From positions 124,001 to 188,000 of the forward strand of contig CALKFG010000005.1 in the NCBI GenBank assembly GCA_938084575.1: DNA of 64,000 nucleotides. Direction: 5' to 3'. The stretch is from an uncultured Hyphomonadaceae bacterium. Lineage in GTDB: Bacteria; Pseudomonadota; Alphaproteobacteria; Caulobacterales; Hyphomonadaceae. Positions 17,878-26,340 of this stretch are shown here, in pieces (the first letter of the stretch is position 1; every line of letters begins with the position of its first letter). The translations under genes were made by a program, and so were the position numbers. Under the pieces are notes generated by a model. The model made no database searches, had not been told where the DNA came from, and worked only from the letters and a program-made list of their open reading frames with translations.

Positions 17878-18216
17878 CTAGGACAGGGCGGGACGTCGGA
17901 CCGGCAAATGCGCTTTGCCCCAGTCGCGGAAGACGGTCAGGGCAGGGACAAGCTCGTGCCCCTTCTCGGTCAGCGTGTATGCATAGCGCGGTGGGCGCTG
18001 GGAATAGGCGGCACGGGTCAGCACGCCGGCCGCGACCAGACGGGACAGGCGGCTGGAAATAATATGGCGGGTCGCCCCGGTGCTGGCGGCGAACTCCCCG
18101 AACCGGCTCATCCCCAGAAGGCAATCGCGCAGAATCAACAGGGTCCAGCGGTCCCCCACCAGAGACAGGGTGCGCGCGACGGGGCAATAATTATCATCGA
18201 GGTCAGACCATTTCAT
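17878..18216 (-). CDS. HxlR-family transcriptional regulator
   Basis: This is a 112-residue winged-helix regulator of the HxlR/MarR-like group. It begins MKWSDLDDNYCPVARTLSLVGDRW, including the conserved N-terminal Cys that is redox- or aldehyde-sensing in some homologues. Then come TLLILRDCLLGMSRFGEF, TRHIISSRLSRLVAAGVL (recognition helix) and YTLTEKGHELVPAL. The frame stays open far upstream, but the ATG at 18216 is the true start because the divergent SDR gene begins at 18277. A perfect inverted repeat at 18245-18259 lies in the shared 60-base control region, so it probably represses the SDR and isomerase genes and itself. Confidence 0.9.
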   Translation of the reverse strand: MKWSDLDDNYCPVARTLSLVGDRWTLLILRDCLLGMSRFGEFAASTGATRHIISSRLSRLVAAGVLTRAAYSQRPPRYAYTLTEKGHELVPALTVFRDWGKAHLPVRRPALS

Positions 18217-18224
18217 GCTTGCAG

Positions 18225-18259
18225 GATATACGGGTTTGAGCAAAGTTCCAAATAGGAAC
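18225..18259 (-). promoter_or_regulatory. HxlR operator and overlapping promoter
   Basis: The perfect inverted repeat GTTCC-AAATA-GGAAC (18245-18259) lies in the 60-base divergent region between the HxlR regulator and the SDR gene. On the minus strand TTGGAAC overlaps this repeat as a -35-like element, with CGTATATC (18232-18225) as a -10-like element. Regulator binding would block its own promoter. Assignment to HxlR rests on position. Confidence 0.5.
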
Positions 18260-18276
18260 AGACAAAAGGGTGGCGG

Positions 18277-18999
18277 ATGCAGAAGACAGCTTTGGTGATC
18301 GGGGCCGGGGATGCCACGGGCGGGGCCGTGGCCCGGCGGTTCGCGCGGGGGGGCTTCCATACGGTCTGCACCCGCCGCACGCCGGAGGCGGTGGCGCCCC
18401 TCGTCGCCGCGATCGAGGCGGAGGGCGGCCAGGCCACCGGCCTTGGCAGCGATGCCCGCGACGAGGACCAGACCGTCGCCCTGTTTGACCGAATTGAGCG
18501 CGACATCGGTCCGCTGGGCGTGGTGGTGTTCAATATTGGGGGCAATGTCCATTTTCCGATCCGTGAGACCACCGCCCGGGTCTATCGCAAGGTCTGGGAA
18601 ATGGCCGCCTTTGCCGGCTTCCTGGCCGGTCGCGAGGCCGCCCGCCATATGGTGCCGCGTGCCGCCGGAACGATTCTTTTCACCGGAGCGACCGCGTCGA
18701 TGCGCGGGGGCAGCGGCTTTTCCGCCTTTGCGGCCGCCAAGTTTGCGCTGAGGGCGACGGCCCAGTCCATGGCCCGTGAACTTGGCCCGGAGGGCGTTCA
18801 TGTCGCCCATGCTGTGATTGACGGGGCGATTGACACGCCATGGATCGCCGAACGGTTCCCGGAGCGGTACAAGCTCAAGGCCGAAGCGGGCATTCTGGAT
18901 CCCGACGCCATTGCCGAGGCTTATTGGCAGGTCCACGTTCAGCCCCGGTCGGCCTGGACGCATGAGCTTGACCTGCGGCCCTGGATGGAAACATTTTAA
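18277..18999 (+). CDS. SDR-family protein lacking the catalytic Tyr
   Basis: This is a 240-residue Rossmann-fold short-chain dehydrogenase/reductase. The nucleotide-binding glycine motif is present as VIGAGDATGG, with VVVFNIGGN for the NNAG region and ILFTGATASMRGG around the Ser position. The YxxxK motif reads F151-A-A-A-K155, so the usual catalytic tyrosine is phenylalanine. I recall related SDRs with the same AFAxAKxALR segment, so this may be a subfamily trait rather than damage. The substrate is unknown. It is divergent from the HxlR regulator and 20 bases upstream of the isomerase gene, so the two are likely co-transcribed. Confidence 0.82.
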   Translation: MQKTALVIGAGDATGGAVARRFARGGFHTVCTRRTPEAVAPLVAAIEAEGGQATGLGSDARDEDQTVALFDRIERDIGPLGVVVFNIGGNVHFPIRETTARVYRKVWEMAAFAGFLAGREAARHMVPRAAGTILFTGATASMRGGSGFSAFAAAKFALRATAQSMARELGPEGVHVAHAVIDGAIDTPWIAERFPERYKLKAEAGILDPDAIAEAYWQVHVQPRSAWTHELDLRPWMETF

Positions 19000-19019
19000 C
19001 CCGAGAACGGAGCCGCCCC

Positions 19020-19613
19020 ATGACCCGGCAACTGGAATTCTTCTTCGATTATGTCAGCCCCTATTCGCACGTCGCCAACGCCGCCGTGAAGGGCGTGATC
19101 GCGCGCACCGGCGCCCGCCTCGTGATCCGGCCGATGTTTCTTGGCGGCGTGATGCAGGCCACCGGGAACCGGCCGCCGGGAACCGTCGCGGCCAAGGCGC
19201 GCTATATGACCGAGGACCTCGCCCGCTGCACGCAGCGCTACGGTCTTGAGCTGAGCATGAACCCGCATTTTCCAATGAATACGCGCGGCCTGACCCGGGC
19301 GACGATCGGTCTGGCGGCGGACCCCGCGCGGCAGCAGGCCTTTATCGACGCCTGTTTCGAGCTCTGCTGGGGCGGTGAGACACCGATCGACCCGGCCGAC
19401 CCCGAGGCACTGTCTCAGGGGCTGGCCGCTCGGGGGTTTGACCCGGCCGACATTCAGGCCCGGGCTGAAGACAGCGGCAACCGGGATGCGCTGCGGGCCA
19501 ACACGGAAGAGGCGGTGGCCCGGGGCGTGTTCGGTTCGCCAAGCTTTTTTGTCGGCGACGCCCTGTTCTTCGGACATGACCGGTTGGACTTCGCCGAGGC
19601 CCTTCTGGGCTAG
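19020..19613 (+). CDS. 2-hydroxychromene-2-carboxylate isomerase family protein (DsbA-like, glutathione-dependent)
   Basis: The 197-residue thioredoxin-fold protein belongs to the HCCA isomerase/kappa-class glutathione transferase family. The active-site region is FFFDYVSPYSHVANAA, with the glutathione-activating Ser, followed by PMFLGGVMQATGN, ARYMTEDLARCTQRYG and the cis-Pro segment GVFGSPSFFVGDALFFGHDR. Family members isomerise hydroxychromene carboxylates in naphthalene degradation, but no aromatic degradation genes are visible here, so a general detoxification role is as likely. It lies directly after the SDR and under the apparent HxlR control region. Its end overlaps the convergent adenosine kinase by four bases. 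Confidence 0.85.
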   Translation: MTRQLEFFFDYVSPYSHVANAAVKGVIARTGARLVIRPMFLGGVMQATGNRPPGTVAAKARYMTEDLARCTQRYGLELSMNPHFPMNTRGLTRATIGLAADPARQQAFIDACFELCWGGETPIDPADPEALSQGLAARGFDPADIQARAEDSGNRDALRANTEEAVARGVFGSPSFFVGDALFFGHDRLDFAEALLG

Positions 19614-20608
19614 AGGTCGAACCCGGCAGCGGCGGCCAGATCGCGCAGCGAGGCCTGCGGCCGTGGTCCATAATGGCCGATGACTTCGGCCGCCGCAATG
19701 TGCCCGAGCTGGGCGCAATTGGCCAATGTGTATCCCCGGGCCAGGCCGAACATGAAGCCGGCGGCATACTGATCGCCCGCCCCGGTCGTGTCGACCACGG
19801 TCGCGACCGGCAGCGCCGGCACCGCAATCGGGTCGCCATCGCCGATCACCACAGAGCCTTTTTCGCCCCGGGTCACCGCAGCGATCCCGGTCTCGCTGCG
19901 CAGCTGTTCGACGGCGTCGTCGAAGTCCCGGGTTTCGTAAAGCGACAGCAATTCCTCTTCATTGGCGAACAGCAGGTCAACCTGGGTGCGGACCAGCTGT
20001 CGGAAACTGTCGCGATGGCGGTCGACACAAAAGCTGTCAGACAGGGTCAGGGCAACGCGGCGTCCGGCCTTGTGGGCGATTTCGGCGGCGTGAACAAAGG
20101 CGGCCTTGGCGGCTTCACGGTCGAAGAGATAGCCTTCCAGATACAGGATGGCGCTGGCGCTCACGGTGGCACTGTCGACGTCTTCAGGGCAGAATTCGAC
20201 GGAGGCGCCAAGGAAGGTGTTCATGCTGCGCGCGCCGTCCGGGGTGACAAAGATGATGGACCGGGCGGTCGCGGTTCCACCGCGCAGCGGGGGCGTGTTG
20301 AACGGCACGCCAACGCGGGACATGTCATCGCGAAAGACCTGCCCCAGCCGGTCATCGGCCACCTTGCCGATATAGGCCCCGCGTCCGCCCAGGCTGGCGA
20401 GGCCTGCAATCGTATTGGCGCCCGATCCGCCGGAGGTCTCCAGCGCCTCGACAGAAGCGCGGGTCAGTTCATCGGCCCGGTTGGCCTCGATCAGGGTCAT
20501 GGCATTCTTGCTGATCTGCCAGGTCTCGAGAAATGCATCCTCTGTGCGCGAGATCACATCAACGATGGCGTTACCAAGGCCGACAACATCAAACTGGGCT
20601 GGGGTCAT
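19610..20608 (-). CDS. Adenosine kinase (PfkB family)
   Basis: This is a 332-residue ribokinase-fold sugar/nucleoside kinase. Its features are FDVVGLGNAIVDVI, the nucleoside-binding GGSGANTIAGLASLGGRGAYIGKVADD, and the C-terminal anion-hole and catalytic motif DTTGAGDQYAAGF with the base Asp. Overall it matches the adenosine kinase-like group common in alphaproteobacteria (MNTFLGASVEFCPEDVD). It would phosphorylate adenosine, or a related nucleoside, to AMP for purine salvage; S-adenosylhomocysteine recycling is a plausible source. It starts at 20608, divergent from the ATP-grasp gene across 92 bases. Confidence 0.9.
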   Translation of the reverse strand: MTPAQFDVVGLGNAIVDVISRTEDAFLETWQISKNAMTLIEANRADELTRASVEALETSGGSGANTIAGLASLGGRGAYIGKVADDRLGQVFRDDMSRVGVPFNTPPLRGGTATARSIIFVTPDGARSMNTFLGASVEFCPEDVDSATVSASAILYLEGYLFDREAAKAAFVHAAEIAHKAGRRVALTLSDSFCVDRHRDSFRQLVRTQVDLLFANEEELLSLYETRDFDDAVEQLRSETGIAAVTRGEKGSVVIGDGDPIAVPALPVATVVDTTGAGDQYAAGFMFGLARGYTLANCAQLGHIAAAEVIGHYGPRPQASLRDLAAAAGFDL

Positions 20609-20700
20609 GCGGAGACTTTCATTCTGGGTCAGGACAGGCCCAAGGCTGTGCCAGACCCCCAGACTGGACGCAAGCCGGACAGCGCATTACGGGCAGAAGG

Positions 20701-21588
20701 ATGACACGTATCGCCTATCTTGCCTCCCGGGTGACCTTGCCGGGCTCACCGTTCAGGCGCCCGGATGCTTTTGAGCATGACCGCATGATGGCCGCGCTGC
20801 GGCCCGCCTTTGCGTCTGAAGGCCTGCAGATCGACGACCGGGACTGGGCCGATCCTACAGTTGACTGGGCCAGCTATGAGGCCGTCCTGATCGGGACCTG
20901 CTGGGACTATTGGGACCGGCCGGTCGCTTTTGTCGACACTTTGCGTCGGATCGAGCGCGCGACCCGCCTGTTCAATTCCGCCGACCTGGTCGCCTGGAAC
21001 AGTCATAAATCCTATCTCAAGACGCTCGAGGCGCGCGGGGCCCGGCTGATCCCGACGCTGTGGATCAACTCGGTGACAGGCTCGGCCGCAGCCGCGGCCT
21101 TTGCCACGCTGGGCGATGACCTTGTTTTCAAGCGGCAGGTCGGCGCCGGGGCCGACGGCCAGCACCGGATCCGGCGGGGCGAGGACCTGCCCGACATGCC
21201 GCAGGCCATGATGGTGCAACCTTTTCTCAGGCGCATCCAGACGGAGGGGGAGCTCAGCTTCATCTTCATTGACGGGGCTTTCAGCCATGCCCTGCTGAAG
21301 CAGGCGGCGCCCGGCGATTATCGTATCCAGTCGAGCTATGGCGGCGTGGATACGGCGCTGGTGCCGGAGGCGGCCGACCTGGCTGCAGCTGAGGCGATGC
21401 ATGCGGCGCTGGGTGAGGTGCCGCTATATGCCCGGATCGACATGTTACGGGATGAGGATGGTGCCCTGCTGCTGATGGAGCTGGAGCTGATCGAGCCCTA
21501 TCTCTACCCGCTGGAGGGGCCGGAGCTCGGCCCTCGTCTGGCCGCGGCACTGGTGCGCCGCCTCGGACTTGCAGGGCGCGGCCGCTAA
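20701..21588 (+). CDS. ATP-grasp domain protein (amide/peptide ligase type)
   Basis: The 295-residue product resembles the RimK/glutathione-synthetase-like ATP-grasp family. Visible pieces are MTRIAYLASRVTLPGSPFRRPDA, SYEAVLIGTCWDYWDRPVAF, FNSADLVAWNSHKSYLKTLE (N-terminal subdomain), DLVFKRQVGAGADGQ (ATP-binding Lys), MMVQPFLRRIQTEGELSFIFID (hinge) and YARIDMLRDEDGALLLMELELIEP (metal-binding Glu residues). This architecture is shared with DcsG-like ligases, but I cannot name the substrate. The ATG at 20701 directly follows GAAGG, an unusually short spacing. Its TAA overlaps the ATG of the MFS gene (TAATG), so product synthesis and export may be coupled. Confidence 0.8.
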   Translation: MTRIAYLASRVTLPGSPFRRPDAFEHDRMMAALRPAFASEGLQIDDRDWADPTVDWASYEAVLIGTCWDYWDRPVAFVDTLRRIERATRLFNSADLVAWNSHKSYLKTLEARGARLIPTLWINSVTGSAAAAAFATLGDDLVFKRQVGAGADGQHRIRRGEDLPDMPQAMMVQPFLRRIQTEGELSFIFIDGAFSHALLKQAAPGDYRIQSSYGGVDTALVPEAADLAAAEAMHAALGEVPLYARIDMLRDEDGALLLMELELIEPYLYPLEGPELGPRLAAALVRRLGLAGRGR

Positions 21589-22814
21589 TGCTGTCCTTTA
21601 TCAGGTCCAATGCGCGCTGGCTTGCGGGCGGGTTTCTGCTGACCCTGTTCTCGTCTTTCGGGCAGACCTTTTTCATCGGCCTGTCGGGAGAGGAATTGCG
21701 CGCACGCTTCGACCTCACTGACGGCCAGTTCGGCCTGATCTACATGGTCGCGACGCTGGCCAGCGCGGCGACCCTGCCCTGGTTCGGGCGTATCCTCGAT
21801 ATTCTGCCGGGCTGGAAAGTGGCCCGCCTGGTGATGCCGGCGCTTGCAGGGGCATGCCTTTTGATGGCGTTTTCGCCCAGCCTTGCGGTCATGGTCCTGG
21901 CGATTTATTTGCTGCGTCTCCTTGGTCAGGGGATGATGACGCATACGGCGCTGACGGAAATTGGCCGCTGGTTTGTCGCCGGCCGGGGCCGGGCGACATC
22001 GCTTGTGGTGCCCGGCCACCAGGCGGGGGAGGCGGTATTCCCGGTCAGCTTTGCCCTGATCTCTGCACTATGGGGCTGGCAGGCGGGCTGGATTGCCGGC
22101 GCGGCACTGCTGATCGGCGTGGCGCTGCCGGCCATTCTGCTGCTCTGGCGGGCTGAGCGCGTGCCGGGGCATGCCGAGGCCGGCGTGCCAGAGGGGCGGA
22201 CCGCGCGCGACTGGCGTGTGGGCGACGTCCTGCGCGATCCGATGTTCTATCTGCTTCTGACCGGTGTTCTGGCTCCGCCCTTTATCGGGACGACGATCTT
22301 CTTCCATCAGGATTATTTTATCGAGCTGCGCGGCTATGATCGGTTGGCCTTTGCCGGGGCCTTTCCGGCTATGGCCCTGACCACGGTCGGATTCGCCCTG
22401 CTCTGTGGTCAGCTGATCGACCGGGTCGGGGCGCTGCGCCTGCTGCCTCTGTTCCTGCTGCCGCTGGCCCTTGCGACGGCGCTGGCCGGGCTGCTGACCC
22501 CGGTCTGGGGCGTGTATCTCTTCATGGTCCTGATGGGGGTGTCTTATGGCTTCACATCGACCCTGTTCGGGGCACTCTGGCCGGAGGTGTATGGCCTGTT
22601 GAATCTTGGCGGGATCCGCGCGCTGATCGTCTCGGCCATGGTCTTCGCCACCGCGCTTGGCCCCGGCCTGACCGGCGCCCTGATCGATGCCGGCATCGGC
22701 CTCGACCGGCAGCTGGTCTGGATGTCCGGCTGGTGCGTGGTTGCCTGTGGGGTGATGGCGGTGGTGGCGCCACGCCTGCAGGCGCGCAACCGGAGGGCGG
22801 CGTCAGCGGCATAA
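21588..22814 (+). CDS. MFS transporter coupled to the ATP-grasp gene
   Basis: This is a 408-residue major facilitator with about twelve membrane segments. It begins with SNARWLAGGFLLTLFSSFGQTFFIGLSG and has loop 2-3 around ATLPWFGRILDILPGWKVARLV. The second half includes LLPLFLLPLALATALAGLLTPVWGVYLFM. The overall sequence resembles oxalate/formate-antiporter-like or nitrate-type MFS members, but a substrate cannot be assigned. It shares a TAATG stop/start with the upstream ATP-grasp ligase, so it is translated from the same mRNA and might export the ligase product. The gene converges with the lipoprotein amidase with an 18-base gap. Confidence 0.82.
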   Translation: MLSFIRSNARWLAGGFLLTLFSSFGQTFFIGLSGEELRARFDLTDGQFGLIYMVATLASAATLPWFGRILDILPGWKVARLVMPALAGACLLMAFSPSLAVMVLAIYLLRLLGQGMMTHTALTEIGRWFVAGRGRATSLVVPGHQAGEAVFPVSFALISALWGWQAGWIAGAALLIGVALPAILLLWRAERVPGHAEAGVPEGRTARDWRVGDVLRDPMFYLLLTGVLAPPFIGTTIFFHQDYFIELRGYDRLAFAGAFPAMALTTVGFALLCGQLIDRVGALRLLPLFLLPLALATALAGLLTPVWGVYLFMVLMGVSYGFTSTLFGALWPEVYGLLNLGGIRALIVSAMVFATALGPGLTGALIDAGIGLDRQLVWMSGWCVVACGVMAVVAPRLQARNRRAASAA

Positions 22815-22832
22815 GCGTCGGGCAGGGGCGGT

Positions 22833-24464
22833 CTAGTTGGCCAGCAGGCCTGTCATGGCTGCGCCGGTCGTCGCATGGGCGTCGGCGCTTGGCAGATAGG
22901 CCGGCGCCATGATGTGGCGGGTCGCCTGCTCATAGGCATAGCCATAAGCGAGAAGATCGGCGTCGCGATTGTGTCCCGCCATCAGCGACAGGCCGATGGG
23001 GATGCCCCGAACCTGCCCCATGGGCACCGTCAGGTGAGGGTAGCCGGCAATGGCCGCCAGATAGCCTGCTCCGGCCCAGTCGGGCCAGACATCGCCATTG
23101 ATCGCGTCGACCGGCGGCGCGAGGGGGCCCGAGGGCGCCACCAGCAGGTCCGCGCCGGTCTCGGCCAGCAGGGCGTCGAGACCGCGCTGGCGGGTGGCGG
23201 CCTGGATTGCGGCTCTGGCAGACAGATAGGCCGGATCCGTCAGGTCGCCGCGTGCGTCGGAGGCCTCGAACAGGTCCTGGCCAAACAGGACCAGTTCTTC
23301 ATCCGCATGGGTCCGGTTGAAGCTGATCAGCGCGTCAAGGGTCCTGACCGGGACCCGGTTTCCGGCGGCGCTGAGATAGGCATTCAGGCTGGCCTTGAAT
23401 TCATATTGCAGCACGCTCAGCGCCTTTGCGCCGAACTCTTCCGTCGCCGGAGAAAAGTCGGTGATGTCAACCAGCGTGGCACCGGCGGCTTCAAGATCGG
23501 CCAGCGCCGCGTCGAAGCGGGCGATGATGTCTGAATTGGAGCCCTGGGCAAAGCGCAGCACGCCGACCGTCTTGCCGGCCAGCGCCGTCGGCGACAGCTC
23601 GGCGGTGAAATCCACCTCGCGGCTGGACGCCATCGCATTGAGCATCATGGCTGCGCCCTCGACGGAGCGGGTCATCGGCCCGGCCGTGTCCTGGCTCGGT
23701 GAGATCGGTATGATCCATTTCGACGGGACCAGACCGACGGTTGGCTTAAAGCCGACAATCCCATTGACATTGGACGGGCAAATGATCGAGCCATTGGTCT
23801 CGGTGCCGACACCGCCGGCGGCAAGGGCGGCGCTGATCGCGGCCCCGGTCCCTGAGCTTGAGCCGCAGGGGGAGCGGTCGAGTATGTGCGGATTGCGCAC
23901 CTGGCCGCCCAGGGCCGACCATCCGCTGATCGAGTCATTCGATCGGAAATTCGCCCACTGGCTGAGATTGGTTTTTCCGAGTATGACCGCGCCCTGTCCG
24001 CGCAGACCGGCCACCAGCGGACTGTCGCGCCGGGTCACATTGTCCTTCAGGGCCAGGGCACCGGCGGTGGTGGGCATCGGGTCGAGGGTCTCGATATTGT
24101 CCTTGAGCAGAAGGGGCAGGCCGTCCAGCGGGCCGAGGCTTTCCCCGCGCGCCCGGCGGGCATCGCTGGCGCGGGCCTGGTCCAGCGCATCTGGGTTCAC
24201 AATTAATACGGAGCGCAGGGTGGGTCCGGCGCGATCAATCTCTGCGATCCGGTCGAGATAGGCCCGGGTCAGGGATTCGGAATTTGTCTCGCCGGTTCGC
24301 AGGGCGACAGACAGGTCTGGCAGCGTTGCGCTGAGGGGGGCGGGGGCCGCATAGCTCTTTTCTGCGGCGCCTTGCGTCCCGCTGCCGTCCTGCAGCCGCG
24401 CTGGGGCCTCGCTGCACCCGGCCAGAATCCCCGCAAGGACCAGTCCGATTCCCCATTTGCGCAT
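22833..24464 (-). CDS. Amidase-signature family lipoprotein
   Basis: This is a 543-residue amidase of the amidase-signature family, with Ser-cisSer-Lys catalysis. Lys is in LLLKDNIET, the Gly/Ser signature is PCGSSSGTGAAISAALAAGGVGTETNGSI, and the region GIVGFKPTVGLVP follows. Unlike cytoplasmic GatA, it has a lipoprotein signal (KWGIGLVLAGILAGCSEAP, lipobox LAGC), so it should act at the outer face of the inner membrane or at the outer membrane. It may hydrolyse amides or peptides in the periplasm; the true substrate is unknown. GGAGG lies eight bases before the ATG at 24464. The next gene upstream on the same strand is ettA, 37 bases away. Confidence 0.88.
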   Translation of the reverse strand: MRKWGIGLVLAGILAGCSEAPARLQDGSGTQGAAEKSYAAPAPLSATLPDLSVALRTGETNSESLTRAYLDRIAEIDRAGPTLRSVLIVNPDALDQARASDARRARGESLGPLDGLPLLLKDNIETLDPMPTTAGALALKDNVTRRDSPLVAGLRGQGAVILGKTNLSQWANFRSNDSISGWSALGGQVRNPHILDRSPCGSSSGTGAAISAALAAGGVGTETNGSIICPSNVNGIVGFKPTVGLVPSKWIIPISPSQDTAGPMTRSVEGAAMMLNAMASSREVDFTAELSPTALAGKTVGVLRFAQGSNSDIIARFDAALADLEAAGATLVDITDFSPATEEFGAKALSVLQYEFKASLNAYLSAAGNRVPVRTLDALISFNRTHADEELVLFGQDLFEASDARGDLTDPAYLSARAAIQAATRQRGLDALLAETGADLLVAPSGPLAPPVDAINGDVWPDWAGAGYLAAIAGYPHLTVPMGQVRGIPIGLSLMAGHNRDADLLAYGYAYEQATRHIMAPAYLPSADAHATTGAAMTGLLAN

Positions 24465-24501
24465 GACTTATCCTCCGTATTCGCCGGCACCAGTCCCGAG
24501 A

Positions 24502-26169
24502 TCAGGCGCGGGCGAACTTCTTGAACTTGACCCGTTTGGGCTCCACGGCGTCGGGGCCAAGCCGGCGCTTTTTATCTTCCAGATAGGCGCTGAAGTCACC
24601 CTCGAACCATTCAACGTGGCTGTCGCCCTCAAAAGCGAGGATGTGGGTCGCCATCCGGTCGAGGAACCAGCGATCATGGGAAATCACCACGGCGCAGCCC
24701 GGAAAATTCTCCAGCCCCTCTTCCAGCGCTTGCAGCGTCTCCACGTCGAGGTCGTTGGTCGGTTCATCCAGCAGCAGCAAATTGCCGCCGGTGCGCAGCA
24801 TTTTGGCGAGGTGAACCCGGTTGCGTTCGCCGCCGGACAATTTCCCGACAGGCTTTTGCTGGTCGGATTTCTTGAAATTGAAGGCAGATACGTAAGCCCT
24901 TGAATTCATTTCAATATTGCCAAGCTTTATGACATCGAGCCCGTCCGAAATCTCCTCCCAGACATTGTTTTTATCGTTCAGCGAGTCGCGGCTCTGGTCG
25001 ATATAGCCAAGCTGGACGGTCTCGCCGAGCGTGAGGGCGCCGGCGTCCGGCGTTTCCCGTCCCATGATCATTTTGAACAGCGTCGACTTGCCGGCGCCAT
25101 TCGGGCCGATGACGCCGACAATGCCGCCCGGGGGCAGGCGGAAATTGAGGTCTTCGATCAGCAGCTGGTTGCCGAACCCCTTACGCAGTCCGTCTGCCTC
25201 AAGCACGACATTGCCGAGACGCGGGCCCGGGGGAATCCGGATGGTGGCGCTTGAGACGGCCTCTTTTTCAGCCCGGGAGGCCATTTCCTCATAGGACTGA
25301 ATCCGTGCCTTGGATTTCGCCTGTCGGGCCTTGGGGCTCGAGCGGACCCATTCCAGTTCACGGGACAGCGCGCGCTGGCGGCCTTTTTCTTCCCGCGCCT
25401 CCTGCTCCATACGTTTGGCTTTCTGTTCCAGCCAGGCGGAGTAATTGCCCTGATAGGGAATGCCCTGCCCGCGGTCGAGCTCGAGGATCCAGCTGGTGAT
25501 ATCGTCGAGGAAATAGCGGTCGTGCGTGACCAGAATGACACAGCCCCTGAAGTTGATCAGATAGTTCTGCAGCCAGGCCACTGTTTCGGCATCAAGGTGG
25601 TTGGTCGGTTCATCCATCAGGATCATGTCGGGCTTGGACAGCAGCAGCTGGCAGATCGCCACGCGGCGGATCTCTCCCCCGGACAGCTGGCTGACATCGG
25701 CGGTGTCATCCGGGCACCGCAGCGCCTCCATGGCCATTTCGATTTTCGAGTCAATGTCCCAGGCATCGGCGGCATCGACCTGTTCCTGCAGCGTCGTCAT
25801 TTCGTCCATCAGCGCGTCGGAATAGTCCTCGCCCAGCTTGATCGAGACCGCGTTAAACTGGTCCAGGAGCTGTTTTTCCGGGCATTGGCTGGCGACATTT
25901 TCAAACACGCTCAGGGTTGGATCCAGCTTTGGCTCCTGCGGCAGGTAGCCCACCCGGATGCCGTCTGCTGCCCAGGCCTCGCCATTGAACTCCGTCTCAA
26001 CGCCGGACAGGATCCGCAGCAGGGTCGACTTGCCCGCACCATTGGCGCCGACGACGCCGATCTTGGCGTCTGGCAGAAAGGAAAGGTGAATATTTTCAAA
26101 CACCTTTTTGCCGCCGGGGTAGGTCTTCGAGACGCCCTGCATGTGATAGACATATTGCGGTCCGGCCAT
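24502..26169 (-). CDS. ettA: EttA, energy-dependent translational throttle (ABC-F)
   Basis: This ABC-F protein binds the ribosomal E site and gates the first elongation cycle according to ADP/ATP ratio. The 555-residue product has two ABC cassettes. The first has GANGAGKSTLLRIL, LSGGEIRRVAICQLLL and ILMDEPTNHLD; the second has GPNGAGKSTLFKMI, LSGGERNRVHLAKML and LLLDEPTNDLD. The linker between them (LEQKAKRMEQEAREEKGRQR) is the P-site-tRNA-interacting motif region, and there are no membrane segments. The ATG at 26169 (MAGPQYVYHMQGVSKTYPGG) with AGGAG upstream is preferred over an open extension to 26310. The gene is divergent from the peptidase gene. Confidence 0.95.
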   Translation of the reverse strand: MAGPQYVYHMQGVSKTYPGGKKVFENIHLSFLPDAKIGVVGANGAGKSTLLRILSGVETEFNGEAWAADGIRVGYLPQEPKLDPTLSVFENVASQCPEKQLLDQFNAVSIKLGEDYSDALMDEMTTLQEQVDAADAWDIDSKIEMAMEALRCPDDTADVSQLSGGEIRRVAICQLLLSKPDMILMDEPTNHLDAETVAWLQNYLINFRGCVILVTHDRYFLDDITSWILELDRGQGIPYQGNYSAWLEQKAKRMEQEAREEKGRQRALSRELEWVRSSPKARQAKSKARIQSYEEMASRAEKEAVSSATIRIPPGPRLGNVVLEADGLRKGFGNQLLIEDLNFRLPPGGIVGVIGPNGAGKSTLFKMIMGRETPDAGALTLGETVQLGYIDQSRDSLNDKNNVWEEISDGLDVIKLGNIEMNSRAYVSAFNFKKSDQQKPVGKLSGGERNRVHLAKMLRTGGNLLLLDEPTNDLDVETLQALEEGLENFPGCAVVISHDRWFLDRMATHILAFEGDSHVEWFEGDFSAYLEDKKRRLGPDAVEPKRVKFKKFARA

Positions 26170-26340
26170 GGACAACTGCTCCTGCTCAAACTGGTTTCGG
26201 GCTGGCATGGTACTCGCGCGACTGGGCCTGAAAATCAAGCGCCATCCGCCGTGGCGGGCCGGGGGCACGCCTCTGGCTGCTGGACAAATCGGCGCGATAG
26301 CGGCAGGCATGCCTGTCCGTTTTCAACTCGGATTTCAGAT

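Noticed and set aside
18217-18963. N-terminal extension of the HxlR regulator across the SDR gene
   Set aside because: The ATG at 18216 gives the family N terminus, and the extension is antisense to a real SDR.
25522-26340. Long open extension of the peptidase gene over ettA (frame open for 273 codons)
   Set aside because: It is the antisense of ettA, which has full ABC-F motifs; high GC keeps the opposite frame open. The peptidase domain begins only after 26341.
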